From assembly GCF_000696095.1 (NCBI RefSeq), contig NZ_BAYX01000001.1, forward strand, positions 496,001 through 560,000: a stretch of DNA of 64,000 nucleotides. The letters are read 5' to 3'. Positions 30,863 through 37,962 of this stretch are shown in pieces. Position 1 is the first letter of the stretch. Every line of letters starts with the position of its first letter. The notes below the pieces were generated by a model. That model had not been told where the DNA came from. It searched no databases and saw only the letters and a list, made by a program, of their open reading frames with translations. The stretch comes from Rhizobium rhizogenes NBRC 13257. GTDB lineage: Bacteria; Pseudomonadota; Alphaproteobacteria; Rhizobiales; Rhizobiaceae. Position numbers and translations under genes: made by a program.

Positions 30863-33532
30863 ATGTCTAGCGAAATTGTTGCAGCATTCAACGCTGCTTT
30901 TCCTGATGGACCATCTTCTAGCCCTACAACGCCAGATAAGTCCATGATTCGAGCTGCTGGCGTGGTTATTCAGAGCTCGGTAGATGCATCATCAGCAGGC
31001 ATATTGCGTGCAGACAACCTTTCGCAGCTGAACGCTACACCAGGCACACATTTGAATCAGCCTGGACAGGTGTTCAATGACGGAGCCAATACGGGTGAGT
31101 ATCGATGGAACGGTGCTGCTTGGGTACGTGTCGGCGATCTAATCAACGCGGCTGGAATCCAATCTGAACTTGATGAGCGCCCAACTAAGGAACTGGCAGG
31201 GAGCTGGGAGGGTTATTTCAACGATCGCCCTATTATTCTCGATCAGTATGGCATTTACGACGGCACTGCTCGCGTGTATATACCCAGACGTAAGTTCTTT
31301 GCTCGTAATGATGGTGCTCTGGACGCCAATACTGGTACAGCGGATACACTATTTCCAGGATATGAGGCGATTACCATTCCGCGCTATCGTCCAGGCGACA
31401 GCGCACCGCAGGAGATCACGTTCTATTATGATATGGATACTCCATCATCGCCGCTTGTACGGGTGGATTATCCATCTGTGCCGCCGCTCGATGCTGCGTG
31501 GGGAGCCATTCAACTTCTTACCATCTCCACCAACGGCTTCTATTCATCGCCCGTACGTGTGATCGAGATGAATAAATCGGATACCGGACAAATCTGGGCT
31601 GAGGGTGCCATCGTCCATGACGGCGAGAGCGTACTTATTCCGCGATTCTATCAGTATCACGATGGTGGCAATCTCGGGTTCGTTCAACCCACAACTGGCA
31701 AGTTTTTCGAGTTCGCTGCGACTGAAGACGCCGTCCAGGGCTATTGGTATGACAACGTTGCAGACAAGGCAGGCGGCACCGCGATCAAGCAGATCATTGG
31801 TGGCAGCGGCTTTCCGAACGCTGAAGGATATCGCAACTACTGCATCGCTCGCAAGGGTGGCATCGGTTCAAGCAATGTCATCTCATCGGAACACTTCCCG
31901 GTCGCTAACATCGTCAAGAACCAGTGGCGCGACGGCAAGTACCCAGACGAGGCGGCTCGCCTCCTGACTAACGACTACGTGACCGACGCACCAGCCGCCA
32001 TGGTTGCCCTCGGCTTCACCCGTTGCGTCAAATCCACCGACACAGACATCTACTATGGCGGAGACATCGGTCAGCCGACGCGCGTCAAGACCAAAGTGTT
32101 CGCTCGCTTCTACCTGCACACGGCTGTCGCCGACAACTTCGGCACTGGCCCATATCTCGTCCACTTCTGGAAGGACGAGACGTTCCTCGGCAACGTCACC
32201 CTGTCGATGGAGAAGAAAATCAATTCCAACGTGGCGATCTTCAGTGGCAGCGCGGCTGTTGGCTTCGACGGCGCGAACCGTTTCTACGTCGGACCGGCAG
32301 GCATGACCGCAGGCACCCATGCAATCGCTGGCGGTCAGGTATGGTTCGGCGACACAGAATGGCCATGGATCTCCCGTGACGACTATGCACCGGACTATGG
32401 CAGTATGCGTCCGATTATCGGTAAGGACATCTGGGCGGTCTCTGGCCGTCCGCTGCCCTACTATCCGAAGAACACGGTCGGTCTGCGTGACGACTTTATC
32501 TTGCGCTCCGGCTTCTACACCCTGAAGGGCACGGACAAGTATCCGCACTTCGTCGAGGGTGACGAACAGTTCTTAATCAACCCGGATTTGTGCGGCACGA
32601 CAGGCAAGGTGGTCTCTCGCCTCCTCGGGCCTGGAGCTGACAAGACGCAGCGACTCGAGTCGCCGGTCACCATCCATGTCGCGCCGGCTTCGAAGACTGC
32701 GGCCAAGAAGGTCTTGCTCATTGGTGACAGCTTGACCAACGCTGGCTTGGCTCGTCGAGTCGACGCGAAGCTGACAGCCATGGGCATCACCGCGACTTGG
32801 CTCGGTACGATCAACTCGACTGACACATACTTCTCGGAGAACGCTACCGACGGTCTTCCTGGCGAAGGTCGAGGCGGCCGTGAGTTCGGCGACCACACCC
32901 ACGCGCTGACCGTCAAGATGACTGTGCCGACGAGCGTGGCGGCCTATAACGCGGCGAGCAAGGCCACCAAGGTCGGTCTTAACCCGTTTATCCGGCCGTC
33001 CACTGGCGGCGATGCGGCGAACCTGATCTTCAACGGCTACGTTTTCGACTTCTCTTACTACATCACGAACTATCTCGCCGGGGTCAATCCGGACATCGTG
33101 ATTATCGGTTTGGGCACCAACGATCGTGTATTCGAAACCGATGCCGTGGCCGTACAAAACGCCCTCGACGGTATCCGAGTGATGATGACGCAGATCCGCG
33201 CTGCGCTTCCGAGTGCCATGATCGCTTGGTGGATTCCACCTGGGCCTGAGTCCAACACCCTCGACGGGACGGGAGCATGGGTTCGCCAGAACAAGGTCAT
33301 TAGGGCAGTCTGCTCTTGGATCTTGACGAACGGCGACGCCAACATGCACATCGTCCCGGCTTGGGCGCACGTCTCTTCGGAAATTGGCTGGTGGCTCAAT
33401 GCCACGCCGACGGTAGCGGACAACGTTGCTCGCGCGCAGATAGCCGATACTATCCATCCTGGACCTGATCCGTCGCCAATTCGTGAGCAATATGCAGAAA
33501 CGCTGTTCGCTTACATAGCCAACGTTTCGTAG
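30863..33532 (+). CDS. tail spike/fibre with SGNH-hydrolase domain
   Basis: An 889-residue protein, start MSSEIVAAFNAAFPDGPSSS. The N-terminal part is an attachment region; the middle is beta-rich. The C-terminal 270 residues are an SGNH/GDSL esterase: KKVLLIGDSLTNAG (block I), a Gly in GLPGEGRGGREF (block II region), IIGLGTNDRVF (block III) and ADTIHPG (Asp-His of block V). Such spikes deacetylate capsular or O-antigen sugars for adsorption. It is followed by a very strong terminator. Confidence 0.85.
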   Translation: MSSEIVAAFNAAFPDGPSSSPTTPDKSMIRAAGVVIQSSVDASSAGILRADNLSQLNATPGTHLNQPGQVFNDGANTGEYRWNGAAWVRVGDLINAAGIQSELDERPTKELAGSWEGYFNDRPIILDQYGIYDGTARVYIPRRKFFARNDGALDANTGTADTLFPGYEAITIPRYRPGDSAPQEITFYYDMDTPSSPLVRVDYPSVPPLDAAWGAIQLLTISTNGFYSSPVRVIEMNKSDTGQIWAEGAIVHDGESVLIPRFYQYHDGGNLGFVQPTTGKFFEFAATEDAVQGYWYDNVADKAGGTAIKQIIGGSGFPNAEGYRNYCIARKGGIGSSNVISSEHFPVANIVKNQWRDGKYPDEAARLLTNDYVTDAPAAMVALGFTRCVKSTDTDIYYGGDIGQPTRVKTKVFARFYLHTAVADNFGTGPYLVHFWKDETFLGNVTLSMEKKINSNVAIFSGSAAVGFDGANRFYVGPAGMTAGTHAIAGGQVWFGDTEWPWISRDDYAPDYGSMRPIIGKDIWAVSGRPLPYYPKNTVGLRDDFILRSGFYTLKGTDKYPHFVEGDEQFLINPDLCGTTGKVVSRLLGPGADKTQRLESPVTIHVAPASKTAAKKVLLIGDSLTNAGLARRVDAKLTAMGITATWLGTINSTDTYFSENATDGLPGEGRGGREFGDHTHALTVKMTVPTSVAAYNAASKATKVGLNPFIRPSTGGDAANLIFNGYVFDFSYYITNYLAGVNPDIVIIGLGTNDRVFETDAVAVQNALDGIRVMMTQIRAALPSAMIAWWIPPGPESNTLDGTGAWVRQNKVIRAVCSWILTNGDANMHIVPAWAHVSSEIGWWLNATPTVADNVARAQIADTIHPGPDPSPIREQYAETLFAYIANVS

Positions 33533-33539
33533 GCATAGA

Positions 33540-33575
33540 GGCAACCGAGATTGCAAATCAATCTCGGTTGCCTTT
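33540..33575 (+). terminator. strong terminator after the spike gene
   Basis: GGCAACCGAGATTG (33540-33553) pairs perfectly with CAATCTCGGTTGCC (33559-33572) around CAAAT, and TTTC follows. A 14-bp perfect stem makes this the strongest terminator in the prophage, separating structural genes from the lysis cassette. Confidence 0.85.
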
Positions 33576-33598
33576 CTCATTCATAGGATCATCAAAAA

Positions 33599-34159
33599 AT
33601 GAACCACGCGAAGTTCTTCGCGGCGGTCGCTTCGTCGTTGTTCGGCGGTCGACTGACGCAGCCGCAGGTCGATGGCATCAACGCGCTGCTGGCCGCCTCA
33701 GCAAGCCTGCCTGCGGCGCAAGTCGCATACGTGTTTGCCACGGCCTATCACGAGACCGCCAAGACCATGCAGCCGATCGCCGAGTATGGCCGCGGCAAGG
33801 GCAGGTCATACGGCAAGCCAGGTCGCAACGGTGGCCAGATCCCATATGGGCGCGGCTTTGTGCAGACGACGTGGGACGCCAATTACGAGCGCACCGATAA
33901 GGAGCTTGGGCTCGATGGCGCGCTCGTAAAGAATTACAACTTGCTCCTGACAGACACCAACATGGCGGCACAGGCCGCGGTGCGTGGCATGGTCGAGGGT
34001 TGGTATACCGGTCGCAAGCTCGCCAACTATTTCGGCGCGCGCAATGACCCGGTGAACGCTCGACGCATCATCAATGGCACAGACAAGGCGCAGATGATCG
34101 CTGGCTATTGGTCGTTGATCTATAAAGCTCTGCTAGACGCTGTGGATGACGCCGCATGA
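33599..34159 (+). CDS. endolysin, GH19-like muramidase/chitinase fold
   Basis: A 186-residue lysozyme-like protein. VAYVFATAYHETAKTMQPIAEYGRG contains the conserved H-E-T with catalytic Glu, then YGRGFVQTTWDANYE, which matches the (Y)-x-G-R-G-x-x-Q-x-T-W-x-x-N-Y motif of GH19-like phage endolysins. There is no signal peptide, so release depends on a holin. It opens the lysis cassette. Confidence 0.88.
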   Translation: MNHAKFFAAVASSLFGGRLTQPQVDGINALLAASASLPAAQVAYVFATAYHETAKTMQPIAEYGRGKGRSYGKPGRNGGQIPYGRGFVQTTWDANYERTDKELGLDGALVKNYNLLLTDTNMAAQAAVRGMVEGWYTGRKLANYFGARNDPVNARRIINGTDKAQMIAGYWSLIYKALLDAVDDAA

Positions 34160-34461
34160 GCACGGCCCGAAGCACAAGCAGTCGCCGTTTTTCCAAGTGG
34201 CTTGTGGCCGTCAATGTCCTTCTGGCATGGGCGGCCATTTTCTTGGCCATTGTCTACCTGCAGGCCGCGGCAGTTGTTGCCAGCGGCTTCGCCTTCATCG
34301 GCCTTGTGGCGGGCGCCTACATGGGCATCGGCCATGCCGACTACCGGGCGTTCGTTCGCAACGCGCAGCCGGCGCCGGAAGTGGCCAACATTGCCGGTGG
34401 CGTTGTTGCCGGTGGCGGAGATTTCCCGCTCGTCGACACATCTTCTCAGGAGAAAACATGA
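34156..34461 (+). CDS. holin candidate, two transmembrane segments
   Basis: A 101-residue protein whose ATG overlaps the endolysin stop. A basic N-terminus (SRRFSKW) precedes two hydrophobic segments, about residues 15-36 and 38-57, then a soluble tail. The place between endolysin and Rz, and the two-TM layout, fit a class II holin. No family match is claimed. Confidence 0.65.
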   Translation: MSTARSTSSRRFSKWLVAVNVLLAWAAIFLAIVYLQAAAVVASGFAFIGLVAGAYMGIGHADYRAFVRNAQPAPEVANIAGGVVAGGGDFPLVDTSSQEKT

Positions 34462-34844
34462 TCTCCATTATTGCGAAACTGCTTGGCGGCAGTGAGCTGG
34501 CGGCATGGGCTGTGATCTCCCTTCTGATGGTCGCGGCGTTCGGCGGCACGTACGCCCTGGCTGATCACCGTGGCTATGGACGTGCCGAGACTCACTATAC
34601 CGCACAGATTGCCCAGATGAAGGCCGACGCCGCAACGGCTCGCGCCGACGAGATCGATCGCCAGAGCGCTGTGAATGATGCAGCAAAGGCCGCTGAAGCC
34701 AGGCGCATCGCTGAGATACAGGCCGCCAATCAATCCCTCCAAATCCAAATCGAGGAGCTACAGCGTGAAGCTGATCAAGATCCTGACGCTAACCGCTCTG
34801 CTCTCGGTGCTGACAGCGTGCGGCGCATTAACCAGATCCGATAA
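34458..34844 (+). CDS. Rz-like inner-membrane spanin
   Basis: A 128-residue protein, start MISIIAKLLGGSELAAWAVI with one N-terminal transmembrane segment (about 12-34) followed by a long periplasmic coiled coil (Ala/Glu/Gln-rich). This is the i-spanin layout. The Rz1-like gene begins inside it. It overlaps the holin stop (ATGA). Confidence 0.82.
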   Translation: MISIIAKLLGGSELAAWAVISLLMVAAFGGTYALADHRGYGRAETHYTAQIAQMKADAATARADEIDRQSAVNDAAKAAEARRIAEIQAANQSLQIQIEELQREADQDPDANRSALGADSVRRINQIR

Positions 34845-35067
34845 ACTCGCCGTTCCGCCACCGCCACCGAAGCTTTCCGCTCCGGATAGCGCGCTGACGA
34901 AGGATTGCGATGCGCCCGTCGATATCGGCAGGGCGCCATTGAGCCAAAGCAAGACAGAGAAGTTCTGGATGAAAGATCGCCAGTCTCTCGTTGAATGCCG
35001 GCGCCGCCATGGTGCCTTGAGAGACTTCTACGCCGATCGTGACGGCAGGCTGGTTGGCAAGAAATGA
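34765..35067 (+). CDS. Rz1-like outer-membrane spanin lipoprotein
   Basis: A 100-residue lipoprotein from GTG 34765, with GAGGAG 8 bases upstream. The signal ends LLSVLTAC (lipobox), followed by a proline-rich stretch (AVPPPPPKLSAP) typical of Rz1. Its first 80 bp lie inside Rz in another frame. With Rz it fuses inner and outer membranes in the last step of lysis. It is longer than lambda Rz1. Confidence 0.82.
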   Translation: MKLIKILTLTALLSVLTACGALTRSDKLAVPPPPPKLSAPDSALTKDCDAPVDIGRAPLSQSKTEKFWMKDRQSLVECRRRHGALRDFYADRDGRLVGKK

Positions 35068-35108
35068 GCGATACAGTCGTAAAATTGAAGGCCGAGAGTG
35101 GCGACTTT

Positions 35109-35327
35109 CTAGCGTCGCTTGCCGATGCGGCTCAGATTCTTCTTGAGGTCCGCGATGCTCTTCTCGGTTTCCTTGATTCCGGCGAAGAGCTCGTCCGCCT
35201 GGACAGTGATGCCTCTACCGCATCCGTCACAGGAGAACTTATCGTTAGACTTCAGCCAAGCGATGCTTTTCTTGGTCTTATGACCACAGTTAGGGCATGG
35301 CATCGCGATCTCTTTGCTCTCGAACAT
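35109..35327 (-). CDS. zinc-ribbon protein on the opposite strand of the lysis cassette
   Basis: A 72-residue protein; start MFESKEIAMPCPNCGHKTKK at 35327 with GGAGAGAA upstream. Two cysteine pairs (C-P-N-C-G and C-D-G-C-G-R-G-I) about 20 residues apart form a zinc ribbon, followed by a charged helix (KETEKSIADLKKNLSRIGKR). This cysteine pattern is strong evidence that the minus strand, not the overlapping plus-strand frame, is coding. Likely nucleic-acid or protein binding; the target is unknown. Confidence 0.65.
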   Translation of the reverse strand: MFESKEIAMPCPNCGHKTKKSIAWLKSNDKFSCDGCGRGITVQADELFAGIKETEKSIADLKKNLSRIGKRR

Positions 35328-35380
35328 GCTTTCTCTCCGGTTGCGTTTTCGATTACAAACACAACTAATGAGTCCATGCA

Positions 35381-35704
35381 ATGACCGGCGCCGAACTGAT
35401 GGGCGTGGTGCTGTTCGGCATCACCGTATTCGGCACGATTTTTGGTGTGTTCAAGTTTCTTGACGGCAAGTTCGCAGCGCTGCGTGAAAAGGTCGATAAT
35501 GTCGACAAAGGCCTTTCCGATCACAAGGTGCACTCGGCTGAGAATTTCGCCACCAAGGCAGGCATGCATGAGCAGACCAACCAAATCATGCGAGCGATCG
35601 AAACCGTCGGCAGTCGCCTCGATAGCGGGCTAGCCGGTCTCAGCGATCGCCTCGATCGTCTCTATGAAAACCCACCGCGCCGCACAACAACGGGTAGAGG
35701 GTAA
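35381..35704 (+). CDS. membrane-anchored coiled-coil protein, lysis region
   Basis: A 107-residue protein with one transmembrane segment (about residues 6-26, MGVVLFGITVFGTIFGVFKF), then a long amphipathic helix with heptads (LREKVDNVDKGLSDH... LDSGLAGLSDRLDRLYE). A holin/antiholin-type or second spanin-like role is possible from layout and position. Confidence 0.65.
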   Translation: MTGAELMGVVLFGITVFGTIFGVFKFLDGKFAALREKVDNVDKGLSDHKVHSAENFATKAGMHEQTNQIMRAIETVGSRLDSGLAGLSDRLDRLYENPPRRTTTGRG

Positions 35705-35771
35705 TGAAACACCAATTCGAAAATATAACACCTGTTAAAAACAGGGTTGATTATTAAGAATTGGAGAGTAA

Positions 35772-35831
35772 ATGTACGGCCCATACAAACCCCTCAGAAA
35801 GCCTCCCGCGCGACGGTACAAAGCGGACTGA
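35772..35831 (+). CDS. possible 19-residue basic peptide
   Basis: MYGPYKPLRKPPARRYKAD, preceded by GGAGAG three bases upstream (35763-35768). It is basic and rich in proline and tyrosine. The gap 35705-35888 also has a small hairpin (CCTGTT-AAA-AACAGG, 35730-35744). Short length makes this tentative. Confidence 0.3.
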   Translation: MYGPYKPLRKPPARRYKAD

Positions 35832-35843
35832 GTATATTGACCC

Positions 35844-35880
35844 CGGGGATGCCATTTATGGCGTCCCCGTATTCATTTTT
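35844..35880 (+). terminator. terminator at the end of the lysis cassette
   Basis: CGGGGATGCCAT (35844-35855) pairs with ATGGCGTCCCCG (35858-35869), 12 bp with one G-U, followed by TATTCATTTTT. It closes the late transcript just before the NYN gene, whose ATG is only 9 bases further on. Confidence 0.8.
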
Positions 35881-35888
35881 GAGGGCGC

Positions 35889-36521
35889 ATGGCCGATCAG
35901 GTTGTAAGGTCTCCCAGAATCAGAATTTTTGTGGATTTCTGGAACTTTTCCCTGTCTTTGCGGCGCGTCGATGAAAATCACAAGATTGATTGGAAGAAAG
36001 TTGCGCCAGTTCTAACGAACGAGGCTGCTGCGTTAGTTGGTGGCCCAGTCGCTTGCGCATATGAGGCGATGCATGTGTTCGGGTCGTATGATCCGGCCAA
36101 GCCCAACGATGTCAAATTCAAAAATTGGTACACTACTTGGCTTGATAAGCAGCCTGGCGTTCATGTTGAACTTCTTGAGCGGCAGAAGAAGCGAACTCAC
36201 GCAAAATGCCCTCACTGTCAAGGCGAGCAGACCGCTTGTATACATTGCGGTTCCGACCCGCGAGGTACAGAAGAAAAGGGAGTCGACACTCGCATTGGAA
36301 CGGAAATGATCAGTCTGGCTTGGTCAAACGGCTATGAAATAGCAGTCCTAGCTTCAGCTGATAGGGATTTTGTGCCGGTCGCCGACTTTCTTCAGACGAA
36401 GGGAATCAAGGTGATACATGCAGCTTTTCCGCCAAGCGGCAGTCAACTCTCACAGCGTTGCTGGGGAAATTTCGATGTCATAAAAATCATGAATCAGTTT
36501 GCGCTTCCGCCAGGGGGCTAG
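35889..36521 (+). CDS. NYN-domain (PIN-like) protein with an inserted zinc-finger-like motif
   Basis: A 210-residue protein. RIFVDFWNFSLSLR supplies the first acidic N-Y-N-type motif (D followed by N), VDTRIGTEMISLAW the second, and LASADRDFVPVADFLQTKGI the third. Between the first two lies CPHCQ-x4-CIHCG, a four-cysteine zinc site followed by DPRGTEEKG. NYN/LabA proteins are often metal-dependent ribonucleases. It has its own terminator (36546-36580), so it is expressed as a single-gene moron, possibly from the lysogen. A defence or RNA-cleavage role is inference. Confidence 0.78.
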   Translation: MADQVVRSPRIRIFVDFWNFSLSLRRVDENHKIDWKKVAPVLTNEAAALVGGPVACAYEAMHVFGSYDPAKPNDVKFKNWYTTWLDKQPGVHVELLERQKKRTHAKCPHCQGEQTACIHCGSDPRGTEEKGVDTRIGTEMISLAWSNGYEIAVLASADRDFVPVADFLQTKGIKVIHAAFPPSGSQLSQRCWGNFDVIKIMNQFALPPGG

Positions 36522-36545
36522 ACGATTTTAATCAGCACATCAGCA

Positions 36546-36580
36546 AGCCGCCCAGCCCTAACCGGTTGGGCGGCTTTTTT
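36546..36580 (+). terminator. terminator of the NYN gene
   Basis: AGCCGCCCA (36546-36554) pairs with TGGGCGGCT (36567-36575) and is followed by TTTTT up to 36580. Good rho-independent form. Confidence 0.85.
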
Positions 36581-36674
36581 CGTTTTCAGATATCAGTTTG
36601 ATCGGCCCGAGCGAGGAAATGAAAGCCAGATAGGCATTCGTCAACTTATGCCGGAAAAAGCGGCGTACATGGAT

Positions 36675-37040
36675 TTAATCCAATAGCTTCAAACCATCGG
36701 ACGATCTTTCGAAAGTTTGGGTCATTATGTCGGAGACTATTATCAATCTCCCATCCCGCATGGACCATTTCGTGCTGTTACTTGTCATAGAGGTGTTAGA
36801 TTTGCTAATCCACCTAAAGGACACTGTATTATCAATGATTTGGCAGTCATAGATATTATCAGCTGAGCTTTGAAGACGAACCCAGCCGTCGTCCAATTCA
36901 GTAATGAGAGGGGCGGACTTCAGGAAAAAATACGTCATTCCTCCTGCCTCACATATCTCAGATTTGGACCAGGAATTATTCTGAGCTGTGGCTGGTGAAA
37001 AAGTCAAACCGAGTATCATGACCGTCGTCATTAACCGCAT
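36675..37040 (-). CDS. small secreted hypothetical protein
   Basis: A 121-residue protein; start MRLMTTVMILGLTFSPATAQ at 37040 behind GGAGG. A short signal peptide with an A-T-A cleavage site is followed by a soluble domain with two cysteines (EICEAG, IYDCQI) that could form a disulfide, and beta strands. The region is noticeably AT-rich compared with the tail genes, suggesting separate acquisition. No family recognised. Confidence 0.6.
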   Translation of the reverse strand: MRLMTTVMILGLTFSPATAQNNSWSKSEICEAGGMTYFFLKSAPLITELDDGWVRLQSSADNIYDCQIIDNTVSFRWISKSNTSMTSNSTKWSMRDGRLIIVSDIMTQTFERSSDGLKLLD

Positions 37041-37190
37041 AGAATCCTCCGCCCAAAAAGCTATTGGTAAAGTGGCTGCAATGAATGAGAGCATTAGTAA
37101 AACAATAAGCAATTTTTGAGAGAATGTCGAATTGCAATCCACTTCGGCCGATCGACGCTGGCCGAGAATTTTTCAATTTAGGGAAATTTC

Positions 37191-37517
37191 CTAAGCGCGC
37201 CCGTCTATGTCGCCATCCTCGTCCAATTCGCGCACCGGCAGATAGGCATTCGTTTCCAGCCATTCCTTGACGATGTGCCGGATCATGTCGTTTCGCGTCA
37301 TGCCGAGTTCTCCTGCGATGGAAAGCAAGGCATCCTCTGTTTCCGCTTCAAGGCCGATCGGCGCGGCGTTCCGTATCAGCAGCGCCGCACGTCGCAGCAT
37401 CACCTGCAGATCGGCGCGCGATGCGTCTCCTATGCGGTCGGCTACGTGCTCAAGCTGACCCGCCATATCCCCTGACATGCGTGCGTCTCCGTTTTTAAAG
37501 ATGGCGCTACTCATCAT
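37191..37517 (-). CDS. second gene of a LexA-box operon, possible ribbon-helix-helix protein
   Basis: A 108-residue protein. The C-terminal half (ALLSIAGELGMTRNDMIRHI followed by VKEWLETNAYLPV) has the look of a ribbon-helix-helix/CopG second helix and tail; the N-terminal half is helical. It begins 9 bases after the stop of the upstream small gene, with AAGGAGAGAC before a double ATG. It would be co-induced with its neighbour if the SOS-like box upstream is functional. Confidence 0.6.
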   Translation of the reverse strand: MMSSAIFKNGDARMSGDMAGQLEHVADRIGDASRADLQVMLRRAALLIRNAAPIGLEAETEDALLSIAGELGMTRNDMIRHIVKEWLETNAYLPVRELDEDGDIDGRA

Positions 37518-37526
37518 GTCTCTCCT

Positions 37527-37733
37527 TCAGGTTTGGTCAAGGCTTGGCGTCCAGCCTCGCGTTATGCCCCGGCTCATCACGCCAGAGGCAAGCGAGAGCT
37601 GATGCCGCAGGTGCTGGATTCTGTGCACGAGATCCTCAATGGCGGCCCTTGCATCTCCGCTATGGGCGGCAAGGATTGCCTCGATTGGATCAAATTCCGG
37701 CTCTTCGGGTATTACGGCGGCTTCGGCACTCAT
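37527..37733 (-). CDS. first gene of a LexA-box operon, small hypothetical protein
   Basis: A 68-residue protein starting MSAEAAVIPEEPEFDPIEAI. The N-terminus is acidic and the second half helical (AAIEDLVHRIQHLRHQL). There is no known domain. It lies 84 bp downstream (on the minus strand) of a GTTC-N7-GTTC element, so it is a candidate SOS-induced protein such as a prophage antirepressor; this is inference. Confidence 0.55.
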   Translation of the reverse strand: MSAEAAVIPEEPEFDPIEAILAAHSGDARAAIEDLVHRIQHLRHQLSLASGVMSRGITRGWTPSLDQT

Positions 37734-37817
37734 CGGACACACATCTCCGTCCCGCCTGTCGGGCGGTTCTCATCATCAAGTTGTAGGTAAACTCAGGCCG
37801 GGGCGCAGCTCGCGTTT

Positions 37818-37832
37818 GTTCTCAAAATGTTC
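37818..37832 (-). promoter_or_regulatory. alphaproteobacterial-type LexA box over a -10 element
   Basis: GTTCTCAAAATGTTC is an exact GTTC-N7-GTTC, the established LexA operator form of Alphaproteobacteria. Read on the minus strand, TTGACT (complement of 37845-37850) stands 17 bp before CATTTT, which lies inside the box, so LexA would cover the -10 of a promoter for the operon at 37733. Confidence 0.62.
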
Positions 37833-37839
37833 TCATTTT

Positions 37840-37962
37840 AGCGGAGAGTCAAGCCGAAGCGAAAAATTGACATTCAAGCGATCGAGAGTCCCACTGGCGA
37901 GGGCGCCTGCAGCGGCAGCGCCCTAAAATTCAAATGCAAACCGCTTCGCCAGGAGGCCTTCG
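37840..37962 (+). other. non-coding left end of the IS110-type element, possible bridge RNA region
   Basis: The stretch before the transposase contains a stable hairpin (37901-37923: GGGCG/CGCCC with CTGC/GCAG inside, loop AGCG). IS110-family recombinases use a structured RNA encoded in a non-coding end of the element. The element's exact ends cannot be set from one copy. Confidence 0.35.

Noticed and set aside
35064..35384. Plus-strand 106-residue frame whose ATG overlaps the Rz1 stop
   Set aside because: It is almost wholly antisense to the zinc-ribbon gene, whose four spaced cysteines and ribosome site are far better evidence of coding.
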